Numbered from the stretch's first letter, positions 1 to 9,005 are shown. The stretch is 64,000 bases of DNA from Agarilytica sp045430305 (GCA_045430305.1 JAILXW010000004.1:62001-126000); one strand, 5' to 3'. The notes: a model not told the origin generated them from the letters alone. Numbers and translations are program-made.

Positions 1-7
1 AAATAGG

Positions 8-1216
8 CTATTGATAATTTAAAAGCAAACCCTCATCTTCGTACTTTCTTAGATAAACGCCGTATTCCCCATCGGCCAAGACCTTCTTAATCAAGTACTC
101 TTTTGACAAATCACCCTCTTCAATATGAATCAGGTTAACTATTTTATTGTGCTCTTTACGCTTTTTATCTTTGTCTAAGACCAGAATCACACGAGGCAAA
201 TGCCCCCGGTTGACGTTATTTTCTATCACAATACCTACTTCAGAATTGTACAATTCCACGACGCTTCCTACAGGAAACAGCCCAATCACTTTTATAAACT
301 GAACAGCTAAATCCTCATCGAATTGCTTGCCACGCTCTTCGTAAATAATACGCAGCGCCTCGGTGGAAGAGCGCGCCTTGGCATAGCAACGATTGGCTGT
401 GATTGCGTCATAAGCGTCGACGATACCGATGATGCGTGCATATTGAGATATCTTTTCAGCGTCCAATTTCCGCGGATAACCTGAGCCATCTATTCGCTCA
501 TGATGACTGTATGCTGCGTCGATAATAGCGGGGTCAAAATTTGGCGTTTGCAACAATAGATTACGCCCATGTACCGTGTGCGCTTTCATCATATTCATTT
601 CTTTTGTCGTTAACTTACCGGCCTTTTCCAAGATTTCTACAGGCACGCGCATTTTACCTAAATCATGTAATAGCCCGCACAAACCCAGCAATTCTATTTC
701 TTCTTTTGGCAGACCTAAATGCCGACCAAAAACCACTGCCAATATGCAAACATTCATACTATGTTCGGCAGTGTATGCACTTTCTTCTCGAATTTTTGCC
801 ATCCACAGCAATGCGTCGGGGTTACGCAGCACAGAATCAACACATTCTTGCACAGTAACCTTTGCCGCTTGCTGGTCAATGGGGCCGCCCATACGCACAT
901 CATCATGCATCGCTGCACTGCGTATACGCCCCGCTTGAAACTCTTTTTGGATGCGCGCATGCTCAACCTCAACCCGGCAAGCGTATTCCTTTGCCTCTTG
1001 CTCCGTTTCCTTTTGGGTTTTATTTAGGTTTGCTGGCACTTTATCTGGATCAACCCAGACATGATCACAATACTCGGACAAAACCCTTACATCATCATGG
1101 GTTTCAACTTCAAACCACTGCATGAGAAAGGGCGTTTCTAGCCAGTCGCGATCTAGCTTACTGACCACCATGCCTATACGTAATTGATCGACAGGTATTT
1201 TGATAAGGTTTGGCAT
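8..1216 (-). CDS. HD-GYP domain cyclic-di-GMP phosphodiesterase with N-terminal DUF3391
   Basis: This 402-residue cytoplasmic protein should hydrolyse cyclic di-GMP. The first ~110 residues match the DUF3391 module that often precedes HD-GYP domains. The HD-GYP domain covers about 145-330: an HS pair near 152, LLHDLGK with the metal-binding HD at 184-185, a conserved H at 213 and 216, and the signature HHERIDGSGYP at 238-248. All metal-ligand positions I can place are present, so I expect activity. No membrane segment or receiver domain is visible, so the DUF3391 part is the likely sensor or partner-binding region. The gene stands alone, transcribed leftward. The stop codon lies 8 bases inside the window, so the gene is complete. 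Two other cyclic-di-GMP proteins occur near 23.2 and 28.5 kb. Confidence 0.93.
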   Translation of the reverse strand: MPNLIKIPVDQLRIGMVVSKLDRDWLETPFLMQWFEVETHDDVRVLSEYCDHVWVDPDKVPANLNKTQKETEQEAKEYACRVEVEHARIQKEFQAGRIRSAAMHDDVRMGGPIDQQAAKVTVQECVDSVLRNPDALLWMAKIREESAYTAEHSMNVCILAVVFGRHLGLPKEEIELLGLCGLLHDLGKMRVPVEILEKAGKLTTKEMNMMKAHTVHGRNLLLQTPNFDPAIIDAAYSHHERIDGSGYPRKLDAEKISQYARIIGIVDAYDAITANRCYAKARSSTEALRIIYEERGKQFDEDLAVQFIKVIGLFPVGSVVELYNSEVGIVIENNVNRGHLPRVILVLDKDKKRKEHNKIVNLIHIEEGDLSKEYLIKKVLADGEYGVYLRKYEDEGLLLNYQ

Positions 1217-1318
1217 AATTTAGTTTGCAGTATTGATAATGAAAACCACTGCGCATTCAAACGCGGCACGCACAAACAGTATAGACAATACACAATGAGA
1301 ACGATGCGAGACCATCGC

Positions 1319-2509
1319 CTAAAGTACCGAATTTAACGCCTGGCAGAAATACTCCAAATTGCCAGAATTGAGCCCTGCAATATTGATTCGGCTCGACGGC
1401 GCCATGTAAATCGCGTGCTCTTGCGCCATGCGTTCAACCTGCGCTTCCGCTAGCCCCAAAAAGGAAAACATACCGCTTTCTTTGGCAATAAAATCAAAGT
1501 TACCCGAAGCGCCCAGAGCCTTCATTTTCGCAACCACATCCAAGCGAGTTGTCGCAATTCGAGCACGCATTTGCTCAAGCTCTTGTTGCCATTCAACAGA
1601 TAAATCGCTGACCGCCAATATCTGAGCTACAACGCTCGCACCGTGATCGGGTGGCATGGAATAGATACCCCGAACAATCTGGGCTAGATTTCCACCGGTC
1701 GTTGTCGCCTGTTCGGCACTAGAAAGCTTAAAAGCCACCAGGCCCACACGATCGCGATACAAACCAAAATTTTTGGAGCAGGAAACGGTAAACACCACTT
1801 CAGAGCATTTTTCTATCGCTAGGCGAAGACCGTATGCGTCTTGCTCGAGGCCCTGACCAAACCCCTGATACGCCATATCAATAAAGGGAATCAGGTCTCG
1901 CGACTGCAGCAGCTCAACAACCTGATCCCATTGCGCCCGGCTTAGGTCAGCACCACTGGGGTTATGACAGCATGCGTGAAGCAAGACCAAATCTCCCGGT
2001 GCAGCCTTAGCGATACCTTCCATCATGGCATCAAAGCGTATTTGCTTTGCTTGATAGTCATAGTAGGGGTATTTCTCTAACGCTATACCCGCACCGCCCA
2101 ACAAGGGTTCATGATTGGCCCAGGTTGGGTCGCTCACCCAAACCTTTGCCCCAGGCTTAGCCCGTACAATCAACTCAGCCGCTACGCGCAGTGCGCCGCA
2201 GCCACCGGGGGTTTGTAACGCGGCTAACTGGGGTTTGCTGACATCAAAGCATTTGTCGCCAAGCGATAGTCGACATAATAATTCACTAAATTGTGCGTTT
2301 CCTTGAGGCCCCAAGTAGGCTTTAGAACCCTGGGTATTCACCAGATACTGCTCGGCTTTTTTGACGCTTTCAAGTACTGGGGTATGTCCAGCTTCATTCT
2401 TGTATACCCCTACACCAAGATCGATTTTATGAGGGTTTTGCTCCTGGCGAAAACGCCCAATAATACCGAGTAAAGGGTCTGCTGGAACAGGATTCAAAGA
2501 TTCAAACAC
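1319..2509 (-). CDS. Class I aromatic/aspartate aminotransferase
   Basis: This PLP-dependent transaminase of 396 residues belongs to the aspartate/tyrosine aminotransferase branch (AspC/TyrB/PhhC type). The start is like AspC (MFESLNPVPADPLLGI), GVGVYKNE is the usual N-terminal signature, and the PLP lysine lies in SCSKNFGLYRDRVG near residue 247. Length matches the family (about 396-398). It should move amino groups between 2-oxoglutarate and aspartate or aromatic amino acids; the sequence alone does not settle substrate preference. The start is GTG, supported by an AGGAG ribosome binding site 7 bases upstream. It is divergent from an Lrp/AsnC-type regulator, a common arrangement for a regulator and its amino-acid-metabolism target, which suggests but does not prove control by that gene. 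Confidence 0.92.
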   Translation of the reverse strand: MFESLNPVPADPLLGIIGRFRQEQNPHKIDLGVGVYKNEAGHTPVLESVKKAEQYLVNTQGSKAYLGPQGNAQFSELLCRLSLGDKCFDVSKPQLAALQTPGGCGALRVAAELIVRAKPGAKVWVSDPTWANHEPLLGGAGIALEKYPYYDYQAKQIRFDAMMEGIAKAAPGDLVLLHACCHNPSGADLSRAQWDQVVELLQSRDLIPFIDMAYQGFGQGLEQDAYGLRLAIEKCSEVVFTVSCSKNFGLYRDRVGLVAFKLSSAEQATTTGGNLAQIVRGIYSMPPDHGASVVAQILAVSDLSVEWQQELEQMRARIATTRLDVVAKMKALGASGNFDFIAKESGMFSFLGLAEAQVERMAQEHAIYMAPSSRINIAGLNSGNLEYFCQALNSVL

Positions 2510-2577
2510 AAAAGCTCCTCGCCCCCTTCGCCATACAAAACTGACACCGGGACTTTTTAATTTTCTGAGAGCGTGGG

Positions 2578-2605
2578 ATTATAGCGCGGAAACCACATTC
2601 GCAAA
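2578..2605 (-). promoter_or_regulatory. Predicted sigma70 promoter of the aminotransferase
   Basis: Read on the minus strand there is a perfect TATAAT -10 box (2578-2583) and a weak TTTGCG -35 box (2600-2605) separated by 16 bases. It lies about 70 bases upstream of the GTG start of the aminotransferase, in the intergenic space shared with the divergent Lrp-type gene. Confidence 0.5.
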
Positions 2606-2616
2606 GCCAACAAAAT

Positions 2617-2628
2617 ATTGTAGACAAT
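2617..2628. promoter_or_regulatory. Small palindrome, possible Lrp/AsnC operator
   Basis: ATTGT-AG-ACAAT is a perfect 5-bp inverted repeat with a 2-base spacer. It ends 12 bases before the start codon of the Lrp-type regulator and lies upstream of the divergent aminotransferase promoter. Position and form fit an operator for autoregulation and for control of the neighbour. This is inference from position; no consensus was tested. Confidence 0.3.
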
Positions 2629-2640
2629 AGTGGAAGCCTC

Positions 2641-3144
2641 ATGAGCGACACAAAAAAAACGAAATTCGATAACGTGGCGAGCGCTGAAACACTCGACAAT
2701 CACGACCTCAAAATCTTGTGCGCCTTACAGGAGAATGCTGAACTCTCTATGGCTGAACTGGGGGAAAAAGTAGGGCTATCGCACACCCCTTGTTGGCGCA
2801 GAGTGAAACGCTTAGAAGAAGGAGGCTATATTCATAAGCGAGTGACGCTACTTAACCCCGAAAAGCTGAACTTAGCGGTTTCCGTGCATGCTTACATCAC
2901 CATAAAAAAACACGATGAAGAATCACTTCTTGCATTTGAATCGGCAGTGCAAGCAGTACCAGAAATTGTTGAGTGTTACAGTATTACGGGCGAAAAAGAT
3001 TATTTATTAAGAATGATCGTGAGTAGTGTGAATAACTATGAAGCCCTACTAAAAAAACAATTGGTACATTTACCAAACGTCGCGTCAGTGAATTCTGTGT
3101 TTGCCTTAAAACAGGTTAAATATACGACCGCACTTCCGATTTAA
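2641..3144 (+). CDS. Lrp/AsnC family transcriptional regulator
   Basis: This 167-residue DNA-binding protein has the two-part Lrp/AsnC structure. After a ~17-residue N-terminal extension comes the helix-turn-helix region (LDNHDLKILCALQENAELS, then LAELGEKVGLSHTPCWRRVKRLE spread over about 18-65). The C-terminal RAM/AsnC ligand-binding domain covers about 80-160, with the typical VPEIVECYSITGEKDYLL segment. Such proteins form octamers and respond to amino acids. It is divergent from an aminotransferase, its most plausible target. A small palindrome just before the start codon could mediate autoregulation. Confidence 0.93.
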   Translation: MSDTKKTKFDNVASAETLDNHDLKILCALQENAELSMAELGEKVGLSHTPCWRRVKRLEEGGYIHKRVTLLNPEKLNLAVSVHAYITIKKHDEESLLAFESAVQAVPEIVECYSITGEKDYLLRMIVSSVNNYEALLKKQLVHLPNVASVNSVFALKQVKYTTALPI

Positions 3145-3576
3145 AAAACACCCACTTACAACAAACCCGAACTAAAAATAAAAGCAAAAGAACGCCTCCT
3201 TAACAACAATTAAACCTCAATGAATATTCGCTACCATTAAAGTAAAAAACGGGTCATTGATAATTACTCCTGCAATAGTCGAACTTCTACACCCATGCAG
3301 TCGTGCATATTTTTTACATATAATACGTCCACGAATAAAAAAGGCCCGTCCAATTGGACGGGCCTAAGATGAGGAATAAACACACTTTGATTCAACGATA
3401 ACACTTAAATCCAAGAAACCGCTCTAGGGAGTCACTGCTAACTTTCTTATGCATCACTATAAAAAATCTACCATGTGTACTCTGCGTTTCTTACTACTAG
3501 GTATAGCCCAAAGCGCTCATGCGCTAAGGTATAAAAAGAAATAACAAACCTCGATAAATTAACTTTGAGATTTAAA
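3145..3576. other. Intergenic region between Lrp-type gene and shikimate-kinase-like gene
   Basis: About 430 AT-rich bases without a convincing gene. It contains the strong palindromic terminator at 3342-3365. Two tiny reading frames (22 codons from 3473 on plus; about 20 codons on minus, from an ATG near 3454) have no ribosome binding site that I trust, so they are not called. Confidence 0.6.
3342..3365 (-). terminator. Rho-independent terminator (leftward transcripts)
   Basis: A perfect 24-base palindrome with arms AGGCCCGTCCAA and its complement. On the minus strand it is followed by TTTTT. It lies about 210 bases past the shikimate-kinase-like gene and would end transcripts from the pdxH/kinase pair. 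On the plus strand there is no T run, so it is oriented for leftward transcription. Confidence 0.8.
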
Positions 3577-4095
3577 TTAAGACCAACGCTTATCTAAAGC
3601 GAGCGTTGATATAATTTTTTGTAAGGATTGATCAAAATTTAACTCATCGACTTCCACAACAATATCCGCATACTTTTCATACAGAGGCGCCCGCTCAGAG
3701 TAGATGTTCTCTAGGCTTGTGCCCGGTTTGCAAGCTAAACCACGTGAGTCTGCATTGTTAATTCGCGCCAACATTGTCTCCAAGCCCACCTTTAGATACA
3801 GCCTTATACCGATTTGTCCTAACCGCCCCATGCCTTTGTCACTGTATACAACACTACCCCCTGTTGACACGATTTTGTGCGCGAAATCATCTTCCAACAG
3901 AACGCTTTCCTCTAGTTCACGCAGCGCCATAAAGCCAAAAGTATCGAGATACGCCTGCAAAGTACATTCAGCTCGCCCCTGAATTAACAGGTCAGTATCA
4001 ATAAACGGCATGGCCAAAGCCTTAGCCAATAAAACACCCAAGGTGCTTTTGCCTGCACCTGGCATCCCAATTAAAAAAATAGCGGGCCGCTTCAT
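3577..4095 (-). CDS. Shikimate kinase family protein (AroK/AroL-like)
   Basis: This 172-residue P-loop kinase is of the shikimate kinase family, which phosphorylates the 3-hydroxyl of shikimate in chorismate synthesis. Visible motifs are Walker A GMPGAGKST (about 10-18), the FIDTD segment (about 31-35), LRELE where the family has FRxxE, and STGGSVV where the family has the GGG loop. The lid region reads SRGLACKPG rather than the usual RPLL, and the C-terminus has the normal RAPLYEKYAD. Because of the altered lid and GG-loop, and because the usual aroK-aroB context is absent, this may be a second, specialised copy. It lies 48 bases downstream of pdxH on the same strand, so they are probably cotranscribed and end at 3342-3365. 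Confidence 0.8.
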   Translation of the reverse strand: MKRPAIFLIGMPGAGKSTLGVLLAKALAMPFIDTDLLIQGRAECTLQAYLDTFGFMALRELEESVLLEDDFAHKIVSTGGSVVYSDKGMGRLGQIGIRLYLKVGLETMLARINNADSRGLACKPGTSLENIYSERAPLYEKYADIVVEVDELNFDQSLQKIISTLALDKRWS

Positions 4096-4143
4096 TCTGC
4101 CATTAACCTAGATATGGACCTGAATATCGAGCTAAATAAGAAA

Positions 4144-4779
4144 CTAAGGTGCAAGACGCTCAACCTCCCATACACCATTCATTTGCGTGTATTGAAAACG
4201 GTCATGTAGCCTATTTGCTCCGCCTTGCCAAAATTCATACTTAGATGCCCGAATACGATAACCGCCCCAAAAATCTGGCAACGGAATATCACCATGCGCA
4301 AACTTCTGACGTAAAGCTTCTACTTGGTTCAATAAAAAACCTCGAGACGTTAAAGCATGACTTTGTTTCGATGCCCATGCCGCAATCTGACTTTCTCGCG
4401 GTCGCGTCAAAAAGTATTTTAAAGACTCACTCGTAGGGATTTTTTCTGCCTGGCCCATAATTTTTACTTGCCGCTCAATCGTGTGCCACGGGAACAGCAA
4501 ACTCACCTTAGCGTTTTGCTCGATATCCGAAGCTTTTTGGCTACGGTAGTTGGTAAAGAATACGAACCCTTTCTCATCAGCATGCTTGAGCAAGACCAAA
4601 CGCTGGCTCGGCTGACCATCGGCGTCAACCGTGGCCAAAGACATTGCTGTAGGGTCCTTAATTTCAAATTCGAGCGCCTGCGACATCCACCGCTCAAACT
4701 GTTTATAGGGGTCATCGTCGAGATCCTCACGTTTGAGCCCCCCCATAAGGTATTCGCGTCGTAAATCTTCTAGATCCAA
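4144..4779 (-). CDS. pdxH: Pyridoxamine/pyridoxine 5'-phosphate oxidase
   Basis: PdxH uses FMN to oxidise PNP or PMP to pyridoxal 5'-phosphate, the last step of vitamin B6 synthesis and salvage. The 211 residues cover the whole family: N-terminal LRREYLMGGLKREDLDDDP, FMN-binding SQRLVLLKHADEKGFVFFTN, the SLLFPWHTIERQVKI core strand and the C-terminal signature with WGGYRI and FWQGGANRLHDR. The family-like N-terminus requires a TTG start at 4779; the next ATG would remove the conserved LRREY segment. It is followed after 48 bases by the shikimate-kinase-like gene on the same strand. Confidence 0.96.
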   Translation of the reverse strand: MDLEDLRREYLMGGLKREDLDDDPYKQFERWMSQALEFEIKDPTAMSLATVDADGQPSQRLVLLKHADEKGFVFFTNYRSQKASDIEQNAKVSLLFPWHTIERQVKIMGQAEKIPTSESLKYFLTRPRESQIAAWASKQSHALTSRGFLLNQVEALRQKFAHGDIPLPDFWGGYRIRASKYEFWQGGANRLHDRFQYTQMNGVWEVERLAP

Positions 4780-4858
4780 AGGACTATGGCCTCACTTGTT
4801 TAAAGCTAATTTCTGTTAATATGGCGATATTATCTCACAAATGAAATCTTGCTAGCAC

Positions 4859-5476
4859 ATGCCCGAAATTGACACCCCCATCGCGATTCTTGCCGGAGGC
4901 TCTGGCCGCCGCATGGGCAGCGCAAAAGGCACTTGTAAATGCATGCTTGAGTTAGGCGGCACCCCTTTACTCGAGCATATTTTGCTCCGTCTCAAAACTC
5001 AATCACCGCTGCTCGTATTAAACACTAACGACGCGCCCGAGCTGTTTTCGAGTTACCAGCTCACCATTGTGCCAGACCTACCGCCACGTGATTTAGGGCC
5101 GCTCGGCGGATTATGGAGTGTTTGGAAGCACTTTCAATCTATAGGGCAAACACCCGAGTATCTGATGAGTGTCGCAGGCGATACGCCTTTTCTCCCACAA
5201 GATTTATTAGCCACCCTTGCGCAATCAATTAAGCCTGAACATGATGTGCTTTTTTGCCAAAGCCAAGACAGAGAACATTTTATCAACGCCTTGTGGGCAA
5301 ATTCGTCTTTTGAACAGCTCGATACATTTTTACATGAAGGTGGACGCAGCGTTGGTCAATTTATCCGCTCTATCAGGCATGAAAAGAAAATATTTTCTAC
5401 GAACAATATTGACCCGTTTTTCAACATCAACACACCAGAACAATTAACGCTGGCACAGCGTCAATTAGAGAGCTAA
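4859..5476 (+). CDS. mobA: Molybdenum cofactor guanylyltransferase
   Basis: MobA transfers GMP from GTP to molybdopterin-Mo, giving the guanine-dinucleotide cofactor of DMSO-reductase-type enzymes. At 205 residues it has the expected length. The nucleotide-binding LAGGSGRRMGSAKG loop is at about 11-24, a DLGPLGGLWS segment near 80, and the metal-binding SVAGDTPFLP at about 100-110. The C-terminal FFNINTPEQL is also typical. No other molybdenum cofactor genes are in the window. The exported protein that follows starts 4 bases after this stop codon, so the two are probably on one transcript. Confidence 0.9.
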   Translation: MPEIDTPIAILAGGSGRRMGSAKGTCKCMLELGGTPLLEHILLRLKTQSPLLVLNTNDAPELFSSYQLTIVPDLPPRDLGPLGGLWSVWKHFQSIGQTPEYLMSVAGDTPFLPQDLLATLAQSIKPEHDVLFCQSQDREHFINALWANSSFEQLDTFLHEGGRSVGQFIRSIRHEKKIFSTNNIDPFFNINTPEQLTLAQRQLES

Positions 5477-5479
5477 ATA

Positions 5480-6418
5480 ATGCCACCACTTTTGAACACG
5501 CGTAAACCACATATCTCAGTTTATACAAAAGCAATTTTTATTATTTCAGTTTTTGTTTCGACAAACATATACGCGAGCGTGAGTGTAAAAACCTGTCTTT
5601 TGGAAGCCAAAAGCGAACTAGAAAAACACTATTGTGAAATACTCATCGAGGGCTATGGCAAAAAACTGCCTAACTTCTACAACTTTAAACGTAACACACC
5701 GAACACCCAATACCTGCTATTAAAGCCCTGGGCCAAACGTGCTGGCATAAAGCTAACCAAACCGTCTGCCCAAACAAAAAGCGCCGTGATGCCACAAGCC
5801 GTAATTGAGGCAACAGGCCGTAAAACCACCTCAACGAACAAAAAACAACAGAAAAGCGACATTACCGAAGCGGCAGCGAATACACCGACAAACAAAACAC
5901 CATTTAACGAAAACAGTTCAGCTGCTGGACAAACAACGGAGCAAGCAAAGAGCGTGCATTCATGCAAACTACGCGGTGAAGAGATTGTCTGCGCGCATGA
6001 TCGCTTTTTTCTTACCACCAACACGCCTCTAGATCGCCTACCCAAGGGCTCTCTATCTTTAAGAAACCGGCTCATTTTTCCGACTCGCTTTCAAAGCCAA
6101 AGCAACCTGCAATATCTTTCGGAAATCTACCCTTACTATATCGAAAAGATGCTTTTGATTGGTCTAGGAGACTCCACCATGTCCTTCACTAAATTTAATG
6201 CACTATACGAAGACGCCTTAAACAAAGGGGAAAATTTTTCGAAGCGTTTTGATGATATGTACGAGCTTCTTAAAGTCGAACGTCAATCTATGGGTATAAA
6301 AGCGCGCTATCGGAATAACTTTCCAGAAAACATAGAGCAGTGCATGCAATTAAATGCGGGGTTAATTGCATGCGACAATGTGGAGCAGAACTGGGTGTAT
6401 AGAAAATTAGCGCAATAA
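5480..6418 (+). CDS. Exported protein of unknown function
   Basis: I do not recognise this 312-residue protein. Residues about 17-33 are a hydrophobic stretch ending in YASVSV, which fits a signal peptide or membrane anchor. The middle (about 95-155) is Lys/Thr/Ala/Gln-rich and looks disordered. The C-terminal half is more folded-looking and contains paired cysteines (CKLRGEEIVC near 162-171 and later CMQLNAGLIAC), as expected for disulfides in the periplasm. It follows mobA by 4 bases and ends 7 bases before the convergent beta-helix lipoprotein gene. No function is assigned. Confidence 0.75.
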   Translation: MPPLLNTRKPHISVYTKAIFIISVFVSTNIYASVSVKTCLLEAKSELEKHYCEILIEGYGKKLPNFYNFKRNTPNTQYLLLKPWAKRAGIKLTKPSAQTKSAVMPQAVIEATGRKTTSTNKKQQKSDITEAAANTPTNKTPFNENSSAAGQTTEQAKSVHSCKLRGEEIVCAHDRFFLTTNTPLDRLPKGSLSLRNRLIFPTRFQSQSNLQYLSEIYPYYIEKMLLIGLGDSTMSFTKFNALYEDALNKGENFSKRFDDMYELLKVERQSMGIKARYRNNFPENIEQCMQLNAGLIACDNVEQNWVYRKLAQ

Positions 6419-6425
6419 ATTAGCG

Positions 6426-9005
6426 TTATTGACGGACAAGAGTGAAATTAAGCTCGACATCGTCGCCAGCATCGGCTCCAACAATATCACCGACAAGTTC
6501 AGACGCTACGTCTTCCACATCTTTCACTTCCGCCAGAAATGCCGCACTGCTCACCCGGTTAGAGAAAACTGCGTTATCGCCCTCTCTAAGAATAAACCAC
6601 TGCAAGAGATAACCTGTTCTTGCTGAGCTTTCATCATTGTCGATATAAAATGGATAAAACACATCCGTTCCTGGCACCCCAGGCAAACCAAACACCGGCT
6701 CTGCACTTGAAAAAATACTCGTTTGGGTCTGAACCATTTGTACAAAACCACTATCGGTCACCAAGAAGGCCCATAACTGCTCCCCAACGGTATCGCAGAG
6801 CTGAAGCTCAACACTAGGGCGATCATCTTCGCCAAGTTCGATCGCAGTAATACACTGCGAAGGGTCAATAATTGACTGAATTTGATAGAAAGGAATGTCT
6901 GCAACATTCGTACTACCCACGTTAGATATGGTTCCGGCATCTAACCGCTCATTGGCGATTAATGTTAGATCAGAGCTGCCTGCATTGTTTACAAAGGGAA
7001 TCACTTGATCTGCGAGGTCCAGCTGGTTTTGCTCCAACTCGATTGTCGTATCGCCCTCGGCAGTTTCTGATTTTACTAACTGGGTCAGCTCGTCACTACC
7101 GGTACCTATTAAAGTAAAATCAAACTCGTTATAGCGAAGGCTGGTATCGCCGCCGCCCAACAATACCAAACTACGATCGCCGGTGACCGGACGAATCAAG
7201 GTATTATCAAAGGCAAAATAACTCGAAGAAATTTGTACTGAATCAGCGAGCGCCTTAACATCAACCGATTCATTCGCGATGTCTCTACCAAAATTAACAC
7301 GCGAGATAGAAATGTTTTGGCTGGCATTTACGCCGTCACCCACCACAACAGCCTCGCCATATACTTCATCAATACCGTCGCCCGTTCGATCAATAGGGGA
7401 CAAGCCGGTTTGATTAATTAGCCCCTCATCAAAAGCTAAATCACCAGCTCCATTTTGAACACTTATACCTCGCTCACCTACTTCGGTAATTTCGAAACGG
7501 TTGAGTGAAACTTGACTGGCTCCGTCAAATACAATGCCGTTTTGAGCATAGGAAAAGTTAATATTTTCTATTTCCCAATAATCGCCTTGCAATAAAAAGA
7601 CAGTATTCGCAGCAAGGTCGCCACCAAGAAGGTTGACGTCACCACTTTCTGCGCGAACGATAATTGGCGCTTCGGCAGTGCCTGATTGCGCGCTAAAGAA
7701 ATGGGCATCTGCATTGCCGCTGCCCGCCGTAACGCCAAGGTAATCACCTTCTGCAAGAATAATTTCGTCGTTTGCCGCAGCACTTAGGAGTGCAGTTTGA
7801 AGCTCAGCAGCGGTTTCGACATAAATTTCTCGCGTGTCTGAAAGAACAATAACCACTTGATACGTGCGTTTATCACCCTCATTCCCGTTTGCCGGTACAA
7901 CCTCAAGCAAGCGCAGATTACTGCCTTCCTCTAAGTTTGCTAATAAACCGCCTGTATAAGCCTCGCCAGCAACAATGGTTTCAACGGTGTCTTCGTCCAT
8001 CAAAAGCGTTAACGAATCTTCGTCTTGCTCTCCAATTTTAAGGGTTGCGCCATTTTGATCATCAAAAAAGGTAGGTAAGAGACTTAAACCCGCAGTATCT
8101 TCCTGATTAAATGTAAAACTCACAATGCTATTTGAGCACCGAAATTCAGAGGTTTCCCGCGCACCATCTAGCGCAATTGAAAACAATCGCGCATCTGCAG
8201 CACGCTCATCTACGGTTTCTGCAGTTTTTGAAATTCGAAAAATATAAGTCTGCGTGTCACTGCCATCCTCCGCAGTAACATCGACCGTTACCACTTCAAC
8301 TTCACCAGCCTGTAAAGGAATAAACTGCTCATCTAACCAAGGTACTTCTTCACCATTAATCGCAACAGTGGCAAAACGGCTTTCAGTTTGCACAGCAACT
8401 TCAGTACCGCATTCATTTTTTCCAACAACAACGTCGTACTCAAAGACATCAGAATCAAACGCTGGGGTATAACTGGCGTTGCTATTACCACCCGTACTAC
8501 CTAACACATTGTTAATTTCTATATTTTGCAAGGCAGCCGAACTGCTTATACGGTTAATATTGATCACATAATCGAGGCGAGCAGCAGTTGAGGTACTGGA
8601 AACTCGAACAAAAATTTGATTCGCACCCTGATCTAGGGCCACATTAAAACTTTCCCCTGGTGTAATACTGCTCACCCGATTGCGATCATCATCCGCTTTT
8701 TGAACTTCTATAAGCTGTATGCGCGCATTGCTAGAAGACAGTTCCGTATCGACCGCCAATTGAATGCTTTCGCTATTCTCATCGTCCAAATCAATGCGGT
8801 AAGGCCCAATGTTACTCGGGTCAAATTCTTCTACTGCTTCTTCGTTTAACAAAAGCGAGCCACCACTAACCACTTCTAGCTGACTAAGGCGCAAGTCGCT
8901 CACGTCAATAAAGTCGGTGATATCTTCGCCACCACATGCCGCCAACAAAGAAAGAAGAAGCAACATGAAGGTGCGATGCTGTAAACGATTTAGCAGGTGT
9001 TTCAA
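6426..9005 (-). CDS. Large surface lipoprotein with cadherin-like and right-handed beta-helix domains
   Basis: This 859-residue protein starts with a lipoprotein signal ending in LLAAC (Cys24), so it should be lipid-anchored, probably at the outer membrane. Residues about 35-280 hold repeated beta-sandwich units; YTPAFDSDVFEYDVVVG resembles the cadherin-like beta-sandwich seen in cell-surface proteins. From about 395 to 690 is a right-handed beta-helix: it opens with AAELQTALLSAAANDEIILAEGDY and resembles the chondroitinase-B/alginate-lyase type helix. Residues about 725-850 include SQCITAIE and QLCDTVGEQLW, reminiscent of a ricin-B-like QxW repeat. Polysaccharide binding or cleavage is plausible, but no catalytic residues could be assigned. 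An unusually structured leader lies upstream (9150-9335). Confidence 0.8.
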   Translation of the reverse strand: MKHLLNRLQHRTFMLLLLSLLAACGGEDITDFIDVSDLRLSQLEVVSGGSLLLNEEAVEEFDPSNIGPYRIDLDDENSESIQLAVDTELSSSNARIQLIEVQKADDDRNRVSSITPGESFNVALDQGANQIFVRVSSTSTAARLDYVININRISSSAALQNIEINNVLGSTGGNSNASYTPAFDSDVFEYDVVVGKNECGTEVAVQTESRFATVAINGEEVPWLDEQFIPLQAGEVEVVTVDVTAEDGSDTQTYIFRISKTAETVDERAADARLFSIALDGARETSEFRCSNSIVSFTFNQEDTAGLSLLPTFFDDQNGATLKIGEQDEDSLTLLMDEDTVETIVAGEAYTGGLLANLEEGSNLRLLEVVPANGNEGDKRTYQVVIVLSDTREIYVETAAELQTALLSAAANDEIILAEGDYLGVTAGSGNADAHFFSAQSGTAEAPIIVRAESGDVNLLGGDLAANTVFLLQGDYWEIENINFSYAQNGIVFDGASQVSLNRFEITEVGERGISVQNGAGDLAFDEGLINQTGLSPIDRTGDGIDEVYGEAVVVGDGVNASQNISISRVNFGRDIANESVDVKALADSVQISSSYFAFDNTLIRPVTGDRSLVLLGGGDTSLRYNEFDFTLIGTGSDELTQLVKSETAEGDTTIELEQNQLDLADQVIPFVNNAGSSDLTLIANERLDAGTISNVGSTNVADIPFYQIQSIIDPSQCITAIELGEDDRPSVELQLCDTVGEQLWAFLVTDSGFVQMVQTQTSIFSSAEPVFGLPGVPGTDVFYPFYIDNDESSARTGYLLQWFILREGDNAVFSNRVSSAAFLAEVKDVEDVASELVGDIVGADAGDDVELNFTLVRQ

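Noticed and set aside
5677..6075. 132-codon minus-strand frame inside the exported unknown protein gene
   Set aside because: It is antisense to the low-complexity Lys/Thr-rich part of the gene at 5480 and has no ribosome binding site or protein-like pattern.
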